64,000 nt of DNA, taken from Malus domestica (Eukaryota; Streptophyta; Magnoliopsida; Rosales; Rosaceae). How positions within the stretch are numbered: the stretch's first letter is position 1; each line of letters starts with the position of its first letter. Both the position numbers and the translations under genes were made by a program. This document shows, in pieces, positions 1 through 9,639 of this stretch. Below the pieces are notes generated by a model. The model was not told where the DNA came from, did no database searches, and saw only the letters and a program-made list of their open reading frames with translations. The DNA is taken from NCBI RefSeq assembly GCF_042453785.1, contig NC_091665.1, positions 27,700,501-27,764,500 on the forward strand, given 5' to 3'.

Positions 1-32
1 CATTTCATGAAATTAGAATACAGTGTTGCTGG

Positions 33-878
33 CTACCTCAGCTTAAATCCTTGATAAAAGACCCACAAACTGCGCACACTGGGAGCTCTTGGAAGGAAAA
101 AACAGAAAGACAAAGGAAAAGCAAATCCAAAACCAGCTGCTGCTGTTATCACAACACTGTGCGACTTCAAAACCTTAACTAGACCAATGGACGTCTTCAC
201 TTGAGAAGACCGGCAAGGCGTCAGCATGCCCCCGCAGAGTCCAGTATTGTTCGTTGTGATAAAAACAGTAGCATTATCAAAGTCTGGGACTTGACCAGAC
301 AGAAGATTGTTGGCCACGGTAAATCTTGTAAGCCTAGAGAGCTGGCTAAGCTGTGGAGGAATTTTACCCGTAAACTTATTGTTATCAAGCATGAGCACAT
401 TCATATAGGTACAATTGGAAAGATTTGCTGGGATTGACCCGGAGAAGCTGTTGGATGAGAGATCAAGATAAGTAAGGAACGGAAGGAATCTACCAATATC
501 AGTAGGAAGAGGTCCGTTAAGCATGTTGCTTGAAAGATCTAGGCCTGTTAAGCTTGTGCAGTTTGCTACACCCTGAGGAAACTGGCCCTTGAGTTCCAAA
601 TCCGAAAGCTTGATATTTAAAACTTTGCTCTCGTGAGGGTGCCAGCACTCGATTCCCAGAAAGTTACAGATGAAACCTTCGGTCATGTTGTTGAAATCCC
701 ATGAAGAGTTTAAGTAGCCTAAAGGGTCGTTAAGCGAGTCTTTAATACTTTTTAAGCAATTGATATCGCTCTCGACAGCAAAGCAGATGCTACAACTAAG
801 CAATAACCAGGACACAACACCAACAAAAATTCCAAGATGTTGTACATGACTGAAGGGCGTATGAATTAAGAAAGCCAT
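33..878 (-). CDS. BIR1-like LRR ectodomain protein without kinase (tandem paralogue)
   Basis: The frame encodes 281 aa from an ATG at 878. A hydrophobic signal peptide occupies about residues 15-35. Next come the LRRNT region with paired Cys (NCLK, ICNF and ECWH motifs), about four leucine-rich repeats ([16 protein letters not shown]), a GLCGG cap and a hydrophobic stretch near residues 240-262. The first 230 residues closely match the full-length BIR1-like gene at 3262-5337 on the same strand, so this is a tandem duplicate. After the hydrophobic stretch similarity is lost and a stop follows at 33-35. The DPEGN juxtamembrane region and the kinase are absent. A GT just before the stop (AGCTGAG|GTAGCC) could be a splice donor, so a further exon left of the window is possible. 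If translated, it would be a secreted or membrane-anchored receptor-like protein. It may equally be a decaying copy. Confidence 0.7.
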   Translation of the reverse strand: MAFLIHTPFSHVQHLGIFVGVVSWLLLSCSICFAVESDINCLKSIKDSLNDPLGYLNSSWDFNNMTEGFICNFLGIECWHPHESKVLNIKLSDLELKGQFPQGVANCTSLTGLDLSSNMLNGPLPTDIGRFLPFLTYLDLSSNSFSGSIPANLSNCTYMNVLMLDNNKFTGKIPPQLSQLSRLTRFTVANNLLSGQVPDFDNATVFITTNNTGLCGGMLTPCRSSQVKTSIGLVKVLKSHSVVITAAAGFGFAFPLSFCFFLPRAPSVRSLWVFYQGFKLR

Positions 879-1910
879 GCATGCATCAAAATATAGCCTA
901 AAGATTTTGTTATGTGATCAACGAAGCTGATGATCAGAGCGAAACAAAAGATAGTACTGAAGCTTCAGAAAGTATCTATCTTTTTATAACACTTACTAGA
1001 TAAAAGAACCCAGGGAAGGGGTTGTTGAAATTTCAATCGAAGAGAAATTCACTTGGAAAAAAGAAAAAGTTCAACACGCTTTAGTCCTAGTCTTTGTACT
1101 GAGAGATATACAAAAGACTCTAATGGCCAACACGTAAATTAAATGCAAGAGTTCTTTATACGTTCGTTTGGTGTCATTGTTTTCTTCTGGTAAAAAAATC
1201 CGACTGGTTTCCTGGCAAGTGAGGAAAGGAGAAGAAATCTAACACAAACCATGGAGCTAGTGGTTTCGAAAATATGGGTGTGTTTGTATGGAATAAGTTT
1301 GATAGGGTGATGGAGGCAGGAGAAGATCATCAGGTCATTTTAAGGGCCATTCATCTTGTCACGCTGAGAGGAGATTCTTACATGTCACTAGAAGTATATC
1401 CCCATCACCTACCTAAGTTATCATGCACGTCATGTAATGAGTGAGAAAATTTAATCGGGAATATGTGCTCGGTTACAACCAAGTTTTTCTCCAAGATTAA
1501 GGACGACTTGGACTGCATAGCTATAGACTCTTCAAAGTGCTTGACTGCCCTCGATCTAGTCTTTCCTTTATTTTATAGCAAAATCAAAGGAAATTCAAGA
1601 AATAGAAACAAACGAGTGAGCATTTGAGGAAAAAGGGTATACATAAATCAATTTTATTTGATTTAACAAAACTAGTCACTGGCAAGCGCTCAAAAATCTG
1701 ATAACTTGTAATCTCATGTATTCAAGTACGACTGGACAAAGACTTTCTAGTTGGTGTACTTATCAGTATGTTGTGTCAAAAGAATTAATAGTCTCATTAG
1801 CATTACTCTTATCATACAATAGTCATCATACGACTCAATGCCCTCGACCCGATTTGAGTTGTGTCAAGTGTGGTTGTGTGCACAGTGAACAATTTGGCTA
1901 TGCTTTTGCG

Positions 1911-1913
<3 letters not shown>

Positions 1914-1955
<42 letters not shown>
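1914..1955. repeat. (CT)n microsatellite
   Basis: About 21 uninterrupted CT units are present. On the strand of the truncated BIR1-like gene this is a GA tract about 1 kb upstream of its start. GA/CT tracts are common in plant promoters and leaders and are length-polymorphic. Confidence 0.95.
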
Positions 1956-1959
<4 letters not shown>

Positions 1960-2395
1960 TTTCATTTAATTGGGTCAAAACAGCCCAAAAGCAAAGTTTT
2001 TTCTCTGAAAATGGTGCTTAGAGGACTTGGCAGAAGAAGAGCTTGAGCAAAGATTGGCGACGGTTAACAGATTTTAACCGTTTCTGTTTATGCACATTTC
2101 CGAACTTAATTAGTTAATGATGTGTACATGCACAAACTCTCATGTAATTAGCAGCCATGCACTTCCGTGAATCGTCGATGCCTTATTCGATCACGCCAAG
2201 TACATCACTTGATAAGGAATGAATGGAGTACATGACCATATAAGGAATGCACGGAGCTGTGATAGGTCATACTGAAAGGAAAAAGGAAAAGGAAAAGGAA
2301 AGAACAAAACCCACGAGATCGAGCTCGCAGATCTTAGCGGGTAGTTTTGAGTCTGACTCGACGTCATGTACTCAACAACATACACTTACAAAACC

Positions 2396-2525
2396 ATCCA
2401 ATTGGCCTAAAATTCGGTAGATAATTTTTTTTATCAAAGCGGGTAGGGGAGTTTAACTTGGGACCTCTTCCAACACTGAAAAGAAAGTACCACGAGACCA
2501 ATAGCTAGTCGGTAAAATTTCGCAT
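2396..2525 (-). mobile_element. SINE-like fragment (tRNA-derived type)
   Basis: Read on the minus strand, this shows the layout of a tRNA-derived plant SINE: a B-box-like 'GAGGTCCCAAGTT' segment, a short body and an 'ATTATCTACCG' stretch near an A/T run. The same general layout, with a different sequence, recurs at 61082-61246. The call rests on this resemblance only, and the ends are approximate. Confidence 0.35.
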
Positions 2526-3261
2526 CTGTATATCAGAGCTCAAGATCATATTACCTAACTGAAACCGCATTACCACAAAACTCTAGCATTAACTAGTTAA
2601 GTAGACCAAATTTAAAGAAGAAAAGGGGACAAATTCAAACGCTAGAAACAGAAAATGAACCCAATACCATGACCGATTATGTGACCTCTCTAACATTAGT
2701 CGCGGGTATATAGTAGTAATTTGTCATACTACACAAAGCACTCAACAGCTCTGGCAATACACGACGCAGTAAACACTTCAGCAATGCGTCTGAGTTCTCA
2801 TTTCAACTTCTATTTACTTTCGTTCCAAGTTTCCCATCAACTTAGGTTTTGGTAAAAAACAGTCGAGAAACAAAATTATCTGAAAATGGTGCTGAAAAGC
2901 AGATAATTAGATGTGGCAGGGACGAAAAAGAGATTAAAACACAAAAGAGAATGAAGAACAGAATCTTGGTGTCGTCTTCCTTCTATAGGAAAGAATACAT
3001 TCAATACAAATGCAACTACACACCTCACAAATTTACTGAAAGGTTGTTCTAATGAAGAATATTAAACAAGTTGCGTTATAAGGGACTCGCATTACACATT
3101 AAAAGCTTCTAACATGACGATTATACATTTGTATGTCGAAGAAAGCAGGTCCAAACGTTAACTAAAGCATAACCATATATGTAAATAATGCTTATTGCAG
3201 TACACAAAAACAGATAATTACATAAGGGTACTGGCCATATACTAATATACTCTTACCTTTT

Positions 3262-5337
3262 TCAGGTCATCTCAATCATCTCTCGAGCAACAATAAGTTC
3301 GCCATTACCATCACCATCACCATTGTCTGTTGGCATCAGCATGTCGTCTTCGATTGTGAAGTTATATTTCTCCCCTATGGCCCTTAGAAGCTGGTACACT
3401 TCAAACATAGTAGGCCTCTCCTTAGCAATAGGCCCCACACAGTTGCACGCAACTTTAAGAAACTGGAAAAGCTCCTCATTCACACCCTTCCCAACCAAAG
3501 ATTTGTCGAGCGCATCCTGGAGTTGAGATTTGCCTGACAGCTGTGTAATCCATTCCACCAAATTTCCCTTGAAGTCTTCAGGGGCTTTAGAAATGTGGGT
3601 AGCTCTCTCACCGGTCACCAACTCAAGAAGTACAGTTCCGAAACTGTAAACATCTCCCTTTGGAGTGGCCACTAGAGTTCGTGTATACTCAGGAGCAACA
3701 TATCCGAGATCCCCAAACTCCCCATTCACAAACGTACTCAAATGTGTATCAATTGGATTCATGAGCCTAGCTAGTCCAAATTCAGATATTCTGGGCTCAA
3801 AATCTGCATCCAGTAAGATGCATTTGGAGCTTATGTTCCGGTGGATAATTCGAGGATTGCAGTTATGGTGGAGCCATGCTAATCCTCTGGCTGCCCCTAT
3901 CCCAATTTTTAGCCTAGTTGGCCAGTCCATAATCTTTGCACCTTCAGCATCTGCAGGATGTAGCTGATCGTGGAGGGTACCATTAGGCATGTACCTATAG
4001 ACCAAAAGTCTTTCCCTCTTTGCTGTGCAAAACCCTAAAAGAGGAACCAAATTACGGTGCCCTATATTTCCCAAAGTAGCCATCTCAGACAGAAATTCTT
4101 TCTCAGAATGTTGAGATTCCTGCAACCTCTTGACCATAAGTGGAGTGCCATCATCGAGCACTGCTTTGTACATCGTTCCAGTTCTTCCTGTCCCAATGAT
4201 ATTATCTTTGCAGAAACTGTTGCTGGCCCTCATGAGATCACTCAGCTTCATTTTAGAAATCGACTTCTCAAACATGGAAACCTGGAGGAAACTAGCTTCA
4301 TTAGAATGCAATACGATACAAAATTTCAAACTACCAAAAAAAGGAAACATAAATTTGAGTATTTAAAATCAATAAAACGTAGAGAGAAAGAAAGAGAAAC
4401 AGAACCAATAAAATTATCATTATATGTACATATTAATTTGTTTCTAAAAAAATTATGCTCTGTAATAGCTTACCTTGATGGCTTTCGTTTTCTTCAAACT
4501 CTTAGCCCACTTGTTCCCTTCAGGGTCCTCTTCCTTCTTCCTTGCAGACACTCTACGCACAAAGAACAACAAGGAAATAACCACAATTAATGCTGCAAAC
4601 GTTGCACCACCAACACCAGCTGCCACAATAATTACACTGGTAGACTTCTTTTTAACTCCCCGGCACAGATCAAGAGGCTTCCCACAAAGTCCAGCATTGT
4701 TTGCGTAACTTTCTAGTGTAACTGCACTATTGTTACCAAAGTTTGGGACTTGGCCAGACAGCTGATTGTTTGCCACGCTAAATGATTTAATCCTACCGAG
4801 CTGACCAAGCTGTAGAGGGATGCTACCGTTCAACTGGTTGCTGTCAAGCTTAAGCACATTCAAATAGCTACAATTGGAAAGATTCGTTGGGATATGCCCT
4901 GAGAAGCTGTTAGATGAAAGATCAAGAGTTGTAATGAACGAAATAATTCTACCAATATCTTCAGGAAGAGGTCCACTGAGCTTGTTGCTCGAAAGATCTA
5001 ATCCTGTTAAGCTTGTGCAATTTGCTACACTCCGAGGAAACGGGCCCTTGAGTCCCAAATCCGAAAGCTTGATATTTAAAACTTTGCTTTCATGAGGGTG
5101 CCAACACTCGATTCCCAGAAAGTTACAGATGAAACCTTCGGTCTTATTGTTGAAATCCCATGATGAGTTTAAGTAGCCTAAAGGATCCTGAAGCGATGCT
5201 TTTAGACTTTTCAAGCAGTTTATATCACTCTCAACAGCAAAGCTGAAACTACAACTAAGCAATAACCAGACCACACCGCCAAAGAAAATACCAGGATCTC
5301 GTCCATTCAACATCATATACATCGAAAAAGCCATCAA
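3262..5337 (-). CDS. BIR1: LRR receptor-like kinase, BIR1 orthologue
   Basis: Two coding exons, 5337-4474 and 4281-3262 (phase-0 intron, donor AAG|GTAAGC, acceptor CTCCAG), give 627 aa. BIR1 of Arabidopsis is about 620 aa. Domains in order: signal peptide (about 10-34), LRRNT with paired Cys, five LRRs (about 70-215), transmembrane helix (about 235-258), DPEGN juxtamembrane segment, kinase (about 305-600). BIR proteins bind the co-receptor BAK1 at the plasma membrane and restrain immune and cell-death signalling. The VAIK lysine is present (K339), but the HRD motif reads HRN (N437) and the DFG motif reads EFG (E455), so catalysis is probably weak or absent. HRN is, as I recall, normal for BIR1; EFG is a further change. 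Upstream, a CAG|GTGGGT donor (5792/5791) and a TTTCAG acceptor (5417/5416) imply a 5' UTR intron. Confidence 0.92.
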
Positions 5338-5416
5338 AAATCGCCTAAATTCGCTATTTATTGTTACCAGAGCTCAATATACTGAATCCACACCACAGCA
5401 TTAGTAACACCAAGCC

Positions 5417-5791
5417 CTGAAACAAATTCAAAAGCAACAAGAAATGAACCCAAATCAGACCAACAAACACTCAAGTTTTACAAAATTTCGCATAACTAAC
5501 ACCAAATTTGGAAATAAATTATGAAAACAGCACAGGAAACAAAACCCAATTCATCATCTCTCTACCAAAAGGTGCAAATACAGTTGTAAAAAGAAACAAT
5601 TTAATTGATGAAACATGCAAATTCAAATTTCACAAAATATAAACTAGAACAAACACACAGAAAGTTCAAAGGTCTTACTTGATCCAATTGAGTTGACCCA
5701 AGTCTCCAGAAACACAACCGCATACAAATATATATACATACAAAAATCCAGCTAAAAGTTTAAAGGTTTGGGAAAATTTCAATAAACCCAC
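5417..5791 (-). other. Inferred 5' UTR intron of BIR1
   Basis: On the minus strand a strong donor (CTCAG|GTGGGT) and a pyrimidine-rich acceptor ending TTTCAG bound a 375-nt AT-rich segment 79 nt upstream of the start codon. The flanking exon would begin near 5900. This is a splice-signal inference without transcript evidence. Confidence 0.5.
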
Positions 5792-5927
5792 CTGAGATAA
5801 TTCACTTGCAGAAAACACAGATGAATAGAAGAGCCCGGAGAGGGGTTCTTGAATCCACAAACCTTCCTTCTTTTTCCACAAAGACGAAGACTTCCAGAGT
5901 CAACAAAAAAGCAAGTGCACCATACGA

Positions 5928-5935
5928 TTTATATA
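5928..5935 (-). promoter_or_regulatory. TATA box of BIR1
   Basis: TATATAAA lies on the minus strand about 135 nt upstream of the inferred 5' UTR intron donor. Transcription would start near 5900. Position and sequence fit a core plant TATA box. Confidence 0.5.
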
Positions 5936-6571
5936 AATAAATACCCAATAATTTTTTGGGGAAATTGGAAAAGGGTGTGTGAATGGGGGGTGGATTTAGC
6001 AGGAAAAAGGAAAACAAGGTTTGGATGGGACGGGATTTGAGAAGAAAAGAGAGGAAATGAGAGAGGGTCGACGGGTCAAAGAAGGCACGGCCATCTTTGT
6101 CAAACTTAGCGACGACTTGGGGACTGCTGCAGTGCTTTTGGCTCAGTGGATTCTTGACCTTGAGGGAGTGTTTCACTGCTATTTACTGTTTAAAAGTGTG
6201 TCGCTATTGGTTTATAGACCGTTAACAGTATGAAAAGCTTCGGCCTTTTCTGTGAGTTTGTGTTCAACCACTCCTTTTTCTCCATGGGTAAAACTATGGA
6301 ACAACGCGTCTTCATCGATTTACGCTTAACGTTATTGAGTTAGAAGTTAAAAACCAAATTTAATTGAGCTTTTTCGTATTTAGAGAATGAGTTTCTGAGG
6401 AAGCTCAAACGCAATTGCGATTCGCTAGACCTTAACATTCAAAGGGTCACTATCATAAGGATGTGAACTTTGTAACTTAAAAGACAAATGTCATTCAACC
6501 AAAAATATCGCAGTGGAGCATTTCATGAAACTAATATGAGTATTAATGAACAGACATATGTATTATAAGAT

Positions 6572-6719
6572 GGGGTGTGATATCCATACACTTCTTTTTA
6601 CTTCTCTCACACCCCTTATTAATTTCTGTTCTTTGATCTTCTTCAATTCATCCGATCCAACGGCCGAAAATTAAAAAGATGTGAGAGAAGTAAAAAAATG
6701 TGTATGGATATCACATCCC
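6572..6719. mobile_element. 148-bp foldback MITE (hAT-like target site)
   Basis: The two ends form an inverted repeat of about 40 bp: GGGGTGTGATATCC... on the left and its near-exact reverse complement ending GGATATCACATCCC on the right. Both arms continue into an ACTTCTCTCACA motif. The flanks TATAAGAT (6564-6571) and TATAAAAT (6720-6727) form an 8-bp duplication with one mismatch, as expected for hAT-type MITEs. No coding capacity. Confidence 0.75.
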
Positions 6720-7257
6720 TATAAAATAAGTAACAACACATGTCGAAGTGACGATGACAGCAAAAAAAGGTTATTCATTAGATTTATTACAAATAGGTTC
6801 ATCTGATTCAAAAGTAATTTCCTTTTTACTGCACTAAGATTCACAAAGTAAAGTTTGCTAGTTTTTTGTTTTTTAAGGAGTAATGTTTGAAACCTTGAAC
6901 TTGAATGAGTTGCTACTTGTTAGAAGTGAATGCAATTTATGGTTGAGTGAGGGCAGTTCCACATTTCCTACGGCAACCATTTCCACAGCTAACATTTTTG
7001 TACTTTTTATGAAAGATATCTGTTTCCTTCATCTCTTTGTATTCATGAAGTGGAACAAACGCATGTTATGAAATTAATTTCAGCTTGGACATAATTTCTT
7101 TTGTGTTTTATTTATTAACAATTATCGTCCAAGAAATTCTAACTTAGAAATTTCCGTCAACATTGCGAATATTAGGTTGCTGGACCAAATAATTATATGT
7201 AGGACATATTACCTTTTGTTAGCTAATCTTGAACAATTAATACTTTTAATATAAGAA

Positions 7258-7412
7258 AAATTAATGAAAAGAGTTTGAAAACTTTGAGTTTTAATGATAG
7301 GGACAAAATAAAAGGTAAAGTGAATAGTACCAAGATTGACTTTTTAGTGTAAAAATATGATTTTTCGTTAAAATGAACAGTACCGTGGGCTTTTCGTTAA
7401 AACTCCTCTTAA
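7258..7412. mobile_element. MITE-like repeat with TTTTAACGAAAAG ends
   Basis: The left end (TTAATGAAAAGAG) and the right end (reverse complement of CTTTTCGTTAAAACTCC) are imperfect inverted repeats bracketing an AT-rich core of about 150 bp. Its composition resembles a MITE common in apple-tribe genomes, but that is from memory. Boundaries are approximate and no target duplication was resolved. Confidence 0.4.
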
Positions 7413-7872
7413 TATAACTTTTTTGTTTTGGGACAAAACTCTAATTAGATCAAGTTTTAAGGACCAGTATTCCAATTTCTCTTAAAACAAATATTTAATT
7501 TGGTTACACATATTTATAGGTTTAACATTTGCGATAAGCTTGTAGCTTTAATGGTTCAGAACATTTATTGTGCACTCCAAGTCTAGGTTTTATTTCCCAT
7601 ATTGCTTATATGTAAAAAAAATATCAACTTTATTTCATTAAGAATTTGGTGTGATAGAAAGCCAACGTGACTTGCATGCCATACATAATGAAAAAGAAAA
7701 GGTCATTCCTCATGTTTTATTTATGTATTTTTTGCCAATGCTTCCCTCTTGTTTAAAGGTAGAGTTTTCCCAAAAGTAAGACTCTTCGTGGATTCTATGT
7801 TATCTTTATTTTTTACACAATGTTTTATAATGTTAGCACGGAAAATGATGTTAAATTGTGAGATAACAAATA

Positions 7873-8780
7873 GACTAAATTGGATTAATGGTCCCTGTGG
7901 TGATAGGTTAATCGGATGATAACCCCCGTGTTGAAAAAAATTGGATTTAAACCCTCGTGGTGAAGTTTCATTAGGACTCAAACCCAAAATTAACTGACGT
8001 CAACTTCCGTTAACATTTCCACCTTGGTTCTTTGATTCTGCCTCTCCCTACCTGGTTCTTTGCATCCCATCTCTCTCTCATTTTCTCTCCAGACCTTCAG
8101 CCTGGAGCAAACCAATGGATATTTATCTTCATCCCAGCACCCAAATCATAGAGTCATAGCTATAGTTATGGAACATATGAGTTAATTAACTAATCATTTT
8201 CAGCTCCAAAATAAAAGAAATTAAGAAATCGGAGTCATGAGGGCATAGAACAGAAGACGAAGAAACTAATCGTAGCGAAGTTGCCAAGGCAGCGATATAC
8301 AACAAGATTGCAGATTTATCCATAGACGACGAACAACAATAACCAGTCGAATTGACGAACACGAGAAGAAGAAGGAGGGGAAAAGAAGGGTAAGAGAAGA
8401 TAATACATAGGTGAGAGAAGGGCAAAATTTATAAAAACGAAAACCAAGAAAAGGATATGAGTATTTATGAGAAACAAAATCTGGGATTAGAAGAAATGTA
8501 GGAAAAGAAAAGGGTGTGAAATTTTGGGGTTGGAGTTGATGATGGTGATGATTGGTGTTAGAATTTTACCTGGATTCCTTCTTCTAACAAAAATATCTTC
8601 GAAAAAAAAAATAGAGAGAGGAAAAGTAGCTCTCAAAATTGAAAATTCTAACGGAAATGTTAATTTTGGGCTTAAATCCTAACGGAACTTCACTATGAGG
8701 GTTTCAATCCGAATTTTTTCACCACGGGGATTATCTTCCTATTAACCTATTACCACGGGGACCATTAATCCAATTTAGCC
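7873..8780. mobile_element. Non-autonomous Mutator-like element, 908 bp
   Basis: Long terminal inverted repeats of about 130 bp, with high identity, start GACTAAATTGGATTAATGG on the left and match the reverse complement of the right end (GGCTAAATTGGATTAATGG). The insertion is bracketed by a perfect 9-bp duplication, TAACAAATA, at 7864-7872 and 8781-8789. Long TIRs plus a 9-bp duplication are diagnostic of Mutator-like elements. The interior (about 8040-8640) is purine-biased, has no transposase-like frame and is not obviously a captured exon. Confidence 0.88.
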
Positions 8781-9174
8781 TAACAAATAATTCATAAAGT
8801 GTCTCATTTTGAGAGAATTTCGTTGGCATTTCTTGTAAAGGTATCAACCTCATCCTCATTGATGGTTAACTACATTTCTACAATTAGTTGCTCTTGCCAT
8901 TAATCCTCAATAGATATTAATAGCGTTTACCCACACAAATGACCCATTGAAGCATGAGAAATTCGGAATTTATTGGATGAGTATTTTCAAACAACAACAT
9001 TTATTATGTTCATGTCTCTCCTTATAGGGAATGCGCAATAAAATTCAATGCGATGAACCGTTGAGGAAATGAAATAAAACAATTTTGTTGTCCTAGACTC
9101 TGTAGGAGGTTATTTGACTTTTGGGATAGTTTAGTTGCGATTCTTGGTCCTTAACTGTTATAGGCTTAAACATT

Positions 9175-9569
9175 AGAGTATCTCCAAATGAGATGTCAAA
9201 TATAATATTTCAAAATTTTATTTGATGGCTGATGTGTCAAATTGAATACAAGTGCTAAATTTTCTTCTTTTAAAATGAATGTGTCAAATATTTATTTTAT
9301 TATTTTGTTGGGCCTAGAGTTACATTAACTATTAAAAAATAATCAAAATTAGTTTAATTTTTATTCTATTGGTTGTTAATGGGACTCATGCATTAAAAAT
9401 TAAATTAAATATATTTGACTCCTTTTTGTTTGCCGTAAAAAAAAAGCACCTAGAAAGCAAGAAGTCAAATGACTCACATGCCACATGATATATGGCATAT
9501 CCATTGGAGAACACTTAAATGTCTTTTAATCCTATTTAGTATATTTGAGATCTCATTTGGAGATGGTCT
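9175..9569. mobile_element. 395-bp MITE with AGA..ATCTCC ends
   Basis: The ends AGAGTATCTCCAAATGAGAT and the reverse complement of the right end (AGACCATCTCCAAATGAGAT) form an inverted repeat of about 30 bp. The flanks TAAACATT (9167-9174) and TATACATT (9570-9577) look like an 8-bp target duplication with one mismatch, pointing to a hAT-type non-autonomous element. The interior is AT-rich and non-coding. Confidence 0.7.
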
Positions 9570-9639
9570 TATACATTTTAAGTTTTTTTTCTGAAAACTC
9601 TAACATGCCAAAAAGAATTATTCGTAGCAATAAAACCAT

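Larger units (their letters stand above)
879..3261. other. Intergenic spacer between BIR1 tandem copies
   Basis: This 2.4-kb region contains the presumed promoter of the truncated paralogue (its right flank on the minus strand) and the 3' UTR of BIR1 near 2900-3260. I see a long CT microsatellite, a short GGAAAA run at 2279-2302 and a SINE-like fragment. No convincing coding frame is present. Short open frames here have no recognisable domain and low-complexity composition. Confidence 0.6.

Noticed and set aside
1716-2046. Two plus-strand frames spanning the CT microsatellite
   Set aside because: The Leu/Ser runs come from translating the CT repeat, and no domain flanks it.
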